Below are positions 1-5,099 of a stretch of DNA of 7,420 nt, one piece after another (position 1 is the stretch's first letter; each line of letters opens with the position of its first letter). The notes below the pieces were generated by a model. It saw nothing but the letters and a program-made list of their open reading frames with translations. It searched no databases and had not been told where the DNA came from. The DNA lies in the NCBI GenBank assembly GCA_018399395.1, contig JAGYOI010000056.1, forward strand, positions 1 to 7,420. Reading direction: 5' to 3'. The DNA is from Prolixibacteraceae bacterium (GTDB lineage Bacteria; Bacteroidota; Bacteroidia; Bacteroidales; Prolixibacteraceae). The position numbers were made by a program, and so were the translations under genes.

Positions 1-37
1 ATGGGTTCGACTCCCATATTCTCCACAAAAGAGAGTT
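1..37 (+). repeat. tRNA-like 3' end, copy 1 (cut by the window edge)
   Basis: Positions 1-17 form a perfect tRNA T-arm: stem ATGGG/CCCAT around the seven-base loop TTCGACT. Positions 18-24 (ATTCTCC) look like the 3' strand of an acceptor stem, and A25 like the discriminator base; no CCA is encoded. The same 37 bases recur identically at 203-239. Upstream sequence is outside the window, so this copy could be the end of an intact tRNA, of a tmRNA (tmRNAs of this phylum end in a similar GGGTTCGACTCCC T-arm), or of a degenerate element like copy 2. It is followed directly by an intrinsic terminator, which fits the end of a transcribed RNA. Confidence 0.6.
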
Positions 38-65
38 ACAAAATAAAAATTTGTAACTCTTTTTT
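32..65 (+). terminator. Intrinsic terminator after tRNA-like copy 1
   Basis: An 11-bp perfect stem pairs 32-42 (AGAGTTACAAA) with 50-60 (TTTGTAACTCT) around a 7-base A-rich loop, followed by T's at 60-65. This is a classic rho-independent terminator for plus-strand transcription leaving the tRNA-like end at the left edge. Confidence 0.75.
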
Positions 66-163
66 GTATACAAATTGCAAACAAATTTCATCTAAAATAA
101 CCTGTGGTTAACTTATTATCTAACATTTTTTAAATCAACCCATTTCAGGACTATACAAAAAAC

Positions 164-239
164 ATAGTTGGCAAGAGCGTCCCGAAAGCAATCGGGAAGG
201 TCATGGGTTCGACTCCCATATTCTCCACAAAAGAGAGTT
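164..239 (+). repeat. tRNA-like element, copy 2, lacking its 5' part
   Basis: From about 167 the sequence reads like the last three quarters of a tRNA. AGTTGGCAAGAGC (166-178) resembles a D-loop plus the 3' half of a D-stem. TCCCG (180-184) and CGGGA (193-197) occupy the place of the anticodon stem. AGGTC (198-202) is a standard variable loop. ATGGG/TTCGACT/CCCAT (203-219) is a perfect T-arm, then ATTCTCC (220-226) and A227 stand for the acceptor strand and discriminator. The matching 5' acceptor strand (GGAGAAT) and the 5' half of the D-stem are not found upstream in the window. The anticodon loop has eight bases (AAAGCAAT) with no U33, so it cannot work as a normal tRNA. The arm can also be read as a TCCCGA/TCGGGA inverted repeat, a type of palindrome I recall as common in Bacteroidota spacers (memory, not searched). 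Bases 203-239 equal 1-37 exactly. Confidence 0.6.
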
Positions 240-264
240 GCATTTTAAATGTAGCTCTTTTTTT
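234..264 (+). terminator. Intrinsic terminator after tRNA-like copy 2
   Basis: A 10-bp stem pairs 234-243 (AGAGTTGCAT) with 249-258 (ATGTAGCTCT), including two G-T wobbles, followed by T's at 258-264. It has the same position and shape as the terminator after copy 1, but the stem interior has diverged with compensating changes, as if the structure is kept. Read on the minus strand it is followed by a short CTTTT run, so it may also end transcription of the small gene at 273-356. Confidence 0.65.
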
Positions 265-272
265 ATTTCAAC

Positions 273-356
273 CTATTTCTTCTTTCTATTTTCTCGTACT
301 ATAACTGTAACTACAGCGATAATGAAAATGGAGAGTGCAATTAAAAAAGGAATCAT
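273..356 (-). CDS. Possible 27-residue single-span membrane protein
   Basis: The minus strand holds an ATG-to-TAG frame of 27 codons. The product begins MIPFLIALSIF, continues as an unbroken hydrophobic stretch to about residue 20 (ending VVTVIV), and finishes with the charged tail RENRKKK. This is the layout of a small bitopic membrane protein with a cytoplasmic basic C-terminus by the positive-inside rule. An in-frame TAA lies 18 bases (six codons) before the ATG, so the start is fixed unless a non-ATG start is used. No clear Shine-Dalgarno sequence is seen, which is normal for this phylum. A weak promoter-like TAACTTCG (minus strand, 392-399) lies about 35 bases upstream of the ATG, and the hairpin at 234-258 lies just downstream, so it could be a separate transcript beyond the dnaJ terminator. 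I do not recognise the family. Chance is a real alternative at this length; the clean hydrophobic-then-basic composition is the argument for it. Confidence 0.4.
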   Translation of the reverse strand: MIPFLIALSIFIIAVVTVIVRENRKKK

Positions 357-456
357 CTTTATGTATTTAAGTGTTTAGTTTTTAGGTATAACGAAGTTAA
401 GCATTTTTTATTATAAATACATCTAATTATCAGAATGTTATATTAGTGTTGGCTAT

Positions 457-482
457 AAAAAAAGCCGGCTTATGGCCGGCTT
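457..482 (-). terminator. Intrinsic terminator of the grpE-dnaJ operon
   Basis: An 8-bp GC-rich perfect stem, AAGCCGGC (462-469) with GCCGGCTT (475-482), encloses a 5-base loop. On the minus strand it is followed by seven T's (complement of 457-463, the first two within the stem). It lies 22 bases beyond the dnaJ stop codon, the expected place for a rho-independent terminator. Confidence 0.9.
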
Positions 483-504
483 GTAATGTTTTGGTGTGCT
501 TATC

Positions 505-1674
505 TTAATCAAAGATATCTTTCATTTTTTTGAAAAATTCTTTCTTTGCTGAATTTTTGTTTGGATATTCCTGAAAATTAGGTTGAGTTGATAATTGTTC
601 CAAAAGCTTTTTTTCCTCGTTATTGAGCTTGTTTGGAACCCAGGCATGTATGCGAACGAGTAGGTCGCCACGGCCATAACCATTAATGTCGGGTACACCT
701 TTGCCTCTTAAGCGAAGTATTTTTTCGGGTTGTGTGCCGGCATCGATTTTGACTTTAACTTTACTTTCAACGGTAGGTATTTCAGCGGTAGTGCCGAGTG
801 CCAGATCGGGCAGGCTAAGGAAAAGGTTGTAAATCAAGTCGTTTCCATCACGAATAAGGTCGGGGTGTTCTTCTTCCTGTATAAGTACGATAAGATCACC
901 GTTGATACCTCCCCGTCGGGCGGCGTTTCCTTTCCCGCTCATCGAGAGTTGCATGCCTTCGCCTACACCGGCCGGAATATTGATGGTGATTACTTCTTCG
1001 CCTTTGACAATACCCTCACCGTAACATGATGTACATTTATTTTTGATTATTTTTCCTTCACCACCGCAAGTTGGGCAGGCCGAAGTGGTTTGCATTTGTC
1101 CGAGGAAAGTGTTTGATACCCTGGTAACTTGTCCTGTTCCTTTACATGTTGAACATGTTGAAAATGAACTGTCCTGGGCACCACTGCCGTTACAGCTTGT
1201 ACATTTGATGTACTTTTTTACCTTAATTCTTTTTTCGGCACCATTAACAATTTCACTGAGCGATAATTTAACTTTCACCCTTAGGTTTTGCCCTTTGGTA
1301 ACACGTTGGCTACGGGTACGTCCGCCACCGCCAAAGCCTCCGAAGCCGCCAAAGCCTCCACCACCACCAAAGTGGCCGCCAAAGATATCACCAAACATCG
1401 AGAAGATGTCGTCCATATCCATATTTTGTCCGCTAAAACCTGAGGCTCCACCCATTCCGGAGTGGCCAAACTGATCGTAGCGTTGTCTTTTTTCGGGGTT
1501 GCTTAAAACCTCATAAGCCTCAGCGGCTTCTTTGAATTTTTCTTCCGATTCTTTATCATCCGGATTTTTATCGGGGTGATATCGAAGTGCTTTTTTACGA
1601 TAGGCTTTTTTTATTTCTTCGGCTGATGCACTTTTAGTTACTTCCAGTACTTCGTAGTAATCGCGTTTGCTCAT
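505..1674 (-). CDS. dnaJ: Chaperone protein DnaJ (Hsp40)
   Basis: DnaJ is the cytoplasmic J-domain co-chaperone that delivers unfolded clients to DnaK and stimulates its ATPase, with GrpE as nucleotide exchange factor. The 389-residue product has the full type I layout. The J-domain (about 1-70) carries HPD at 33-35. A Gly/Phe-rich linker spans about 71-118. The zinc-binding region has four CXXCXGXG motifs at 158-165, 174-181, 200-207 and 214-221, with all eight cysteines present. The C-terminal beta domains follow, including [12 protein letters not shown] (260-271) and the [12 protein letters not shown] segment (336-347). Length is normal for the family and nothing is truncated. The start is supported by a strong Shine-Dalgarno sequence. 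The gene lies 18 bases after grpE and ends at a strong terminator, so the two are almost certainly co-transcribed. The C-terminal tail is Lys-rich. Confidence 0.97.
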   Translation of the reverse strand: MSKRDYYEVLEVTKSASAEEIKKAYRKKALRYHPDKNPDDKESEEKFKEAAEAYEVLSNPEKRQRYDQFGHSGMGGASGFSGQNMDMDDIFSMFGDIFGGHFGGGGGFGGFGGFGGGGRTRSQRVTKGQNLRVKVKLSLSEIVNGAEKRIKVKKYIKCTSCNGSGAQDSSFSTCSTCKGTGQVTRVSNTFLGQMQTTSACPTCGGEGKIIKNKCTSCYGEGIVKGEEVITINIPAGVGEGMQLSMSGKGNAARRGGINGDLIVLIQEEEHPDLIRDGNDLIYNLFLSLPDLALGTTAEIPTVESKVKVKIDAGTQPEKILRLRGKGVPDINGYGRGDLLVRIHAWVPNKLNNEEKKLLEQLSTQPNFQEYPNKNSAKKEFFKKMKDIFD

Positions 1675-1677
1675 TAT

Positions 1678-1685
1678 TCCTCCTT
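1678..1685 (-). promoter_or_regulatory. Strong Shine-Dalgarno sequence of dnaJ
   Basis: The minus strand reads AAGGAGGA, ending three bases before the dnaJ ATG. It is a near-perfect match to the anti-Shine-Dalgarno sequence and fixes the dnaJ start. I see no comparable site before the other genes here, in line with the general scarcity of such sites in Bacteroidota. Confidence 0.75.
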
Positions 1686-1692
1686 AAAATAT

Positions 1693-2313
1693 TTATTCTC
1701 CAATAACAACTTTAGCATAGCGAATTACTTTATCGTTAAGCATATAACCTTTTTGCACTACATCAACGATTTTACCCTTTAGTTCTTCTGATGGTGCGGG
1801 TATTTTAGTAATTGCTTCGTGCAGATCGGTGTCGAATTCCTGCCCAATGGCTTCAATTTCTTTTACTCCGTTTTGGCTGAGGAAATCAATAAACCTTTTA
1901 TAAATCAAGTCGAGCCCTTGTTTTACAGGGTTGTCCTTGTCTGATTCGTTCATCGAATTTAAAGCGCGCTCAAAGTCGTCAACCAATGGAAGTATATTCA
2001 ACAGCAAGTTCTCACCAGCCGATTTTGTGAGTTCCATCTTTTCTTTAAGGGTACGCTTTCTGTAATTGTCGAACTCGGCCTGGAGACGTATAAACTGGTC
2101 GTTTTTCTGGTTGATTACTTCTTCCAGCTCTTTAATCTTCTCATTATCTTTTTGCTTCTTGTCTTTCTTTGATTTTTTGGAGTTGCTTTGTTTCTCTTCC
2201 GCAGCTTCCTCTTTTAGTTCTTTTTCGGTTGGGTTGACTTTTTTATTTTCCTCTTTCATGTCAACATTCTTATCTTTTTCTTCAGCTTTATTGTTTTTAT
2301 CTTTTTCTGCCAT
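1693..2313 (-). CDS. grpE: Nucleotide exchange factor GrpE
   Basis: GrpE releases ADP from DnaK and so resets the DnaK-DnaJ folding cycle; in E. coli it also acts as a thermosensor. The 206-residue product has a highly charged, Lys/Glu-rich, low-complexity N-terminus (about 1-58) and then the long coiled-coil helix typical of the family (about 59-115, with QFIRLQAEFDNYRKR at 73-87 and LPLVDDFERAL at 108-118). The compact C-terminal domain carries the GrpE signature region, with FDTDLHEA at 160-167 and VVQKGYMLNDKVIRYAKV at 185-202. The order grpE then dnaJ is common in this phylum. No HrcA/CIRCE operator (TTAGCACTC-N9-GAGTGCTAA) is visible upstream, so heat-shock control, if any, uses something else. 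The low-complexity N-terminus is longer than in E. coli GrpE, a usual variation. Confidence 0.96.
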   Translation of the reverse strand: MAEKDKNNKAEEKDKNVDMKEENKKVNPTEKELKEEAAEEKQSNSKKSKKDKKQKDNEKIKELEEVINQKNDQFIRLQAEFDNYRKRTLKEKMELTKSAGENLLLNILPLVDDFERALNSMNESDKDNPVKQGLDLIYKRFIDFLSQNGVKEIEAIGQEFDTDLHEAITKIPAPSEELKGKIVDVVQKGYMLNDKVIRYAKVVIGE

Positions 2314-2337
2314 ATTTCTCTTGTTTTATACGCGGTG

Positions 2338-2386
2338 CGAAATTACAAATATTTTGCCAAATATGATTGTGCGTCATATTGGCGCA
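2338..2386 (-). promoter_or_regulatory. Possible grpE promoter region with inverted repeat
   Basis: On the minus strand, TAATTTCG (complement of 2338-2345) matches seven of eight positions of the Bacteroidota -7 element TAnnTTTG. No well-spaced TTTG -33 element goes with it. Further upstream lies the imperfect inverted repeat TGCGCCA-ATA-TGACGCA (2370-2386, one mismatch in the seven-base arms), of operator-like size. Upstream again is TTGTCA repeated directly with a 13-base period (about 2388-2406). Any of these could be control sites of the grpE-dnaJ operon, but none is a motif I can name. Confidence 0.25.
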
Positions 2387-2414
2387 TTTCTGACAATCTT
2401 GTATGACAAATAAT

Positions 2415-2435
2415 GCTGCAACTATTAATTGCAGC
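2415..2435 (-). terminator. Hairpin downstream of the TlpA-like gene
   Basis: A 7-bp perfect stem pairs GCTGCAA (2415-2421) with TTGCAGC (2429-2435) around a 7-base loop, about 40 bases beyond the stop codon of the TlpA-like gene. On the minus strand it is followed only by ATTATTTG, a weak T-rich tail. It may be a leaky terminator between the murA operon and grpE-dnaJ, or an mRNA-end stabiliser. Confidence 0.45.
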
Positions 2436-2476
2436 GATAAACAGGTTGTTTTGGCATTTTGAACTAAAGAAAAATA

Positions 2477-3001
2477 TTAATCTTCCAGCAGCATATCAAG
2501 GGTTTTGTTTAGCATAGGGCCACGTATGTTTTTGGCAACAATAATACCATCTCCATTGATCAGAAAACTTGAAGGGATGCTATTTACACGGTATGTTTTA
2601 GCATGCTCGGCATACCAGCCTTTCAGGTCGCTGACATGGTAAGGCCATATCAGGCTGTCTTGCTCTATGGCATTTGTCCAACGATTTTTGTTTTGATCGA
2701 GTGATACGCTGAAAACCGTAAATCCATCGCCATTGGTAAATTTTTTATTTTTATATTTTTCATAATTGGCTACAATGTTTGGATTTTCGTGGCGACATGG
2801 GCCACACCACGATGCCCAGAAATCAATAAGCACCAGTTTGCCTTTAAGGTCGTATAATTCAAACGTTGCACCATCGGGGTTTTCTTCTATAATATTTGGG
2901 GCTTTATTATTAATGTTAATACCAATCTTATTGTTTTGGGGGTTAGTTGCTTTTGCGACTAATGCCAGCAGTATAAGTATTACGATGCTAATTGTTCTCA
3001 T
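2477..3001 (-). CDS. Secreted TlpA/ResA-like thioredoxin-fold protein
   Basis: The 174-residue product starts with a signal peptide: a short basic start, a hydrophobic core at about 4-16, and a likely signal peptidase I site after A16-K17-A18. The mature part is a TlpA/ResA-type thioredoxin fold. The redox motif WCGPC is at 65-69 within LIDFWASWCGPC, and the cis-proline segment SIPSSFLI (141-148) follows the usual insert. Such proteins work outside the cytoplasmic membrane, reducing or exchanging disulfides, for example in cytochrome c maturation; the substrate cannot be told from sequence. It begins 26 bases after the murA stop and is probably its co-transcribed neighbour. It lacks the extra N-terminal DUF4369-type domain found in many Bacteroidota TlpA proteins. 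With only the catalytic CXXC pair for disulfide chemistry and no membrane anchor beyond the signal peptide, it is likely a soluble periplasmic protein. Family call is sure, exact role unknown. Confidence 0.88.
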   Translation of the reverse strand: MRTISIVILILLALVAKATNPQNNKIGININNKAPNIIEENPDGATFELYDLKGKLVLIDFWASWCGPCRHENPNIVANYEKYKNKKFTNGDGFTVFSVSLDQNKNRWTNAIEQDSLIWPYHVSDLKGWYAEHAKTYRVNSIPSSFLINGDGIIVAKNIRGPMLNKTLDMLLED

Positions 3002-3027
3002 GTAGTAACTTATTATATTTAACTTAT

Positions 3028-4335
3028 TTATTCAACTCGTTTTATGCTAGCTCCAATTTTGTTGAGGCGTGTGCTGATATCTTCATAGCCACGGTCGATT
3101 TGCTCAATGTTGTAAATTTTACTGGTGCCTTTTGCCGAGAGGGCTGCAATAAGCAAAGCTACACCGGCCCTGATATCGGGCGAACTCATGGTTGTTCCTT
3201 TCAGCTGGTGTTCGTGGTTTAGGCCAATAACGGTTGCACGGTGGGGGTCACAAAGAATAATTTGTGCACCCATGTCGATTAGTTTATCAACAAAGAACAA
3301 GCGGCTTTCAAACATTTTTTGGTGGATGAGTACACTTCCTTTTGCCTGTGTTGCCACAACCAGAAAAACACTAAGCAAGTCGGGTGTGAGCCCTGGCCAT
3401 GGCGCATCGGCAATGGTCATGATTGAACCATCGATAAAGCTTTCAATTTGGTAGCTCTCGCATTGAGGAATAAAAATATCGTTACCTCTTTTTTCAATGT
3501 TTATCCCCAGTCGCTTAAACTGGTCGGGTATGATGCCAAGTTGGTCGTAATTTACATCTTTAATAGTGATCTCCGATTTAGTTATAGCTGCCAGGCCAAT
3601 GAAGCTGCCAACCTCAATCATGTCGGGGGCAATGGTATGAGTGCAGCCTTTCAGGTATTTTACACCATTAATGGTGAGCAGGTTTGAGCCAACACCGCTG
3701 ATGTTTGCCCCCATCGAGATTAGCATTTTACATAGTTGCTGAATGTAAGGTTCGCAAGCTGCATTGTACAGGGTTGTTATGCCTTCGGCCATTACCGATG
3801 CCATTAAAAGGTTTGCCGTTCCGGTTACGGAGGCTTCGTCGAGTAACATGTAGCAACCTTTTAGGTTTTTACCTGAAATCTCGAACATGTTATTCTGTGA
3901 GTCGTAAATAAATTCAGCGCCCATTTTTTCAAAGCCAATGAAATGGGTATCGAGCCTTCGTCGTCCGATTTTATCACCACCGGGTTGAGGCACAAAACCA
4001 TAACCGAAGCGGGAGAGCATTGGCCCCAATATCATTACAGAGCCCCGGAGGCTTGCAGCTATATCTTTAAATTCTTCTGTTTTAAGAACTTTGGGGTCAA
4101 CATCTTTTGCACAAAAAGTGTAGTTGCCTTTTCCGTTTTTCTTAATTGAAACACCCAATACGCGAAGAATATCAATTAAAAGGAGCACGTCACTTATTTC
4201 GGGTATGTTCTTAATGGTTACTTCTTCGGAAGTTAAAAGTACGGCACAAATAACCTGTAGCGCTTCGTTTTTTGCACCTTGTGGCTGAAGCTCCCCGTGA
4301 AGGCGTTTGCCCCCTTCAATTACAAAACCTGACAT
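3028..4335 (-). CDS. murA: UDP-N-acetylglucosamine 1-carboxyvinyltransferase MurA, Asp active-site variant
   Basis: MurA transfers enolpyruvyl from phosphoenolpyruvate to UDP-GlcNAc, the first committed step of peptidoglycan synthesis, in the cytoplasm. The 435-residue product has normal length and the inside-out alpha/beta barrel repeats of the EPSP synthase family. Visible active-site residues are K22 and N23 (QGAKNEAL), R126 (equivalent of E. coli R120), D319 (equivalent of E. coli D305, in APWPGLTPDLLSVF) and R389 (equivalent of R397, in DIRAGVALL). The flexible loop reads PGGDKIGRRRLDTH. The residue aligned with E. coli Cys115 is therefore D121, encoded by GAT (complement of 3973-3975). 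Asp at this place occurs naturally in mycobacteria, chlamydiae and Borrelia, where the enzyme stays active but is not alkylated by fosfomycin. The gene sits between the DUF4290 gene (28-base gap) and the TlpA-like gene (26-base gap), forming an operon. Overall identification is certain; fosfomycin insensitivity is inferred. Confidence 0.96.
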   Translation of the reverse strand: MSGFVIEGGKRLHGELQPQGAKNEALQVICAVLLTSEEVTIKNIPEISDVLLLIDILRVLGVSIKKNGKGNYTFCAKDVDPKVLKTEEFKDIAASLRGSVMILGPMLSRFGYGFVPQPGGDKIGRRRLDTHFIGFEKMGAEFIYDSQNNMFEISGKNLKGCYMLLDEASVTGTANLLMASVMAEGITTLYNAACEPYIQQLCKMLISMGANISGVGSNLLTINGVKYLKGCTHTIAPDMIEVGSFIGLAAITKSEITIKDVNYDQLGIIPDQFKRLGINIEKRGNDIFIPQCESYQIESFIDGSIMTIADAPWPGLTPDLLSVFLVVATQAKGSVLIHQKMFESRLFFVDKLIDMGAQIILCDPHRATVIGLNHEHQLKGTTMSSPDIRAGVALLIAALSAKGTSKIYNIEQIDRGYEDISTRLNKIGASIKRVE

Positions 4336-4363
4336 ATAAAGTTTTTGTTGTTATCAGTTTGAA

Positions 4364-4969
4364 CTATCTTTTTCTCGATTGCCTTTTGCCCCCGTTGTTT
4401 TGTTGCTTTTTTTTGCGGTAAATTAAATCTTTTGTCTCTTTCAGTTGAAAATCGTCAGGGACATCAATTTCGCCTTTAGATAGTTCATTGAAATCTTCCA
4501 TTATTTTTTCGTCATCAACGTGTTCCTTGTTCCAGTTGAGGTAGCATTTTTTCATATGGTTGGCCAGCATTTGAATCAGCGATTCCTTTTCAGGGCCTTC
4601 TTCAAATTCAATGGTTTTTTTGATCATATCCTGAACCAAAGCACCGTAATGGCGGTACTTAAACCTGCCTGTTTTATAGTGAATTGGTTTTGGGTTTTCG
4701 TTAAGCATGGCCGGTGATGGCGGTTCGTAAGGATAATCAATGTCGAGTTTAAATTCTGACATGATTGCCAGGTGATCCCAAAGTTTATGTTTGAAATCGT
4801 CGATGTCGCGCAGATAGGGATACAGGTTCCCCATCACGTCGATGATTGTTTGAGCTGCACGTTGACGCTCTTCCCGGTCTTCTATTGTTACCGTGTGGTC
4901 AACCATGTTTTGGATATTTCTGCCGTATTCCGGCATTATCAGTTTTTTTCTGTTCGAATTGTAATCCAT
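4364..4969 (-). CDS. DUF4290 family protein
   Basis: The 201-residue product matches what I know of DUF4290, a family of unknown function largely confined to Bacteroidota and often found beside murA. Recognisable conserved stretches are LIMPEYGRNIQNMVDH (10-25), TIEDREERQRAAQ (28-40) and the strongly conserved DDFKHKLWDHL (57-67). A middle segment (about 81-107) is Pro-rich and then basic-aromatic (KTGRFKYRHYG, 99-109), and helices are likely at 108-150. The C-terminus from about 185 is a Lys/Arg/Gln-rich, probably disordered tail (RKKKQQNN...RQSRKR) that could bind nucleic acid or another acidic partner. There is no signal peptide or membrane segment, so it should be cytoplasmic. It is the first gene of the likely operon with murA and the TlpA-like protein, which suggests, without showing, a link to cell-wall synthesis. 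The ATG at 4967-4969 gives MDYNSNRKKL, the family's usual beginning. Confidence 0.88.
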   Translation of the reverse strand: MDYNSNRKKLIMPEYGRNIQNMVDHTVTIEDREERQRAAQTIIDVMGNLYPYLRDIDDFKHKLWDHLAIMSEFKLDIDYPYEPPSPAMLNENPKPIHYKTGRFKYRHYGALVQDMIKKTIEFEEGPEKESLIQMLANHMKKCYLNWNKEHVDDEKIMEDFNELSKGEIDVPDDFQLKETKDLIYRKKKQQNNGGKRQSRKR

Positions 4970-5019
4970 CGATATTGTGTTAAAGTAGAAATTTTATTTT
5001 ATGTAAGCTTTTGAAGGTT

Positions 5020-5037
5020 AGGATTTCAAATAATCCT
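5020..5037 (-). promoter_or_regulatory. Small hairpin in the presumed leader of the DUF4290-murA operon
   Basis: The minus strand reads AGGATT-ATTTGA-AATCCT, a perfect 6-bp inverted repeat with a 6-base loop, about 50 bases before the DUF4290 start codon and just downstream of the candidate promoter. There is no T-run after it, so it is not a good terminator for the helicase gene. It could be a leader RNA structure or an operator, or chance. Confidence 0.25.
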
Positions 5038-5052
5038 GTCAACGAAGCTGTG

Positions 5053-5073
5053 CAAATTTAATAAACAAATATA
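5053..5073 (-). promoter_or_regulatory. Candidate promoter -7 elements for the DUF4290-murA operon
   Basis: On the minus strand, TAAATTTG (complement of 5053-5060) and TATATTTG (complement of 5066-5073) both match the Bacteroidota primary-sigma -7 consensus TAnnTTTG exactly. For the first, the -33 position holds only a T-run (complement of 5079-5086) and not a clear TTTG. A start near 5045 would give a leader of about 75 bases. No terminator-like hairpin with a T-run separates the helicase stop at 5100 from here, so read-through is also possible. Confidence 0.4.
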
Positions 5074-5099
5074 AAGATAAAAAAAATGTGTTGTTTTTG

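Larger units (their letters stand above)
1..504. other. Stretch without large genes left of dnaJ
   Basis: These 504 bases contain the two tRNA-like repeats, three terminators and the possible small membrane protein listed separately. Between them, 66-163 and 357-456 are AT-rich; apart from the weak TAACTTCG at 392-399, I see no further gene, RNA or obvious site in them. Confidence 0.6.

Noticed and set aside
1..25. tmRNA 3' end
   Set aside because: The T-arm fits, but the body of the RNA is outside the window and the same end recurs in copy 2 without a tmRNA body, so the call cannot be supported.
167..227. Functional tRNA (Gly-like) gene
   Set aside because: There is no 5' acceptor strand or 5' D-stem half, the anticodon loop has eight bases and no U33, and the D-stem cannot form. 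It is tRNA-like, not a tRNA.
171..351. Open plus-strand frames running across the repeat and terminator
   Set aside because: They pass through RNA-like structure and a terminator, lack a convincing start and show no protein-like composition. Translated hits to this repeat are probably annotation artefacts.
1043..1474. Plus-strand frame encoding a Pro-rich protein
   Set aside because: It is the antisense of the dnaJ Gly/Phe-rich and zinc-finger coding sequence; the proline runs are the complement of glycine codons. The minus-strand DnaJ is intact and unmistakable.
2066..2413. Plus-strand frame rich in Ser, Phe and Leu that looks like a membrane protein
   Set aside because: It is the complement of the Lys/Glu-rich N-terminus of grpE, which gives Phe, Leu and Ser codons on the opposite strand.
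2314..2476. CIRCE/HrcA operator before grpE
   Set aside because: No TTAGCACTC-N9-GAGTGCTAA or close variant is visible on either strand.
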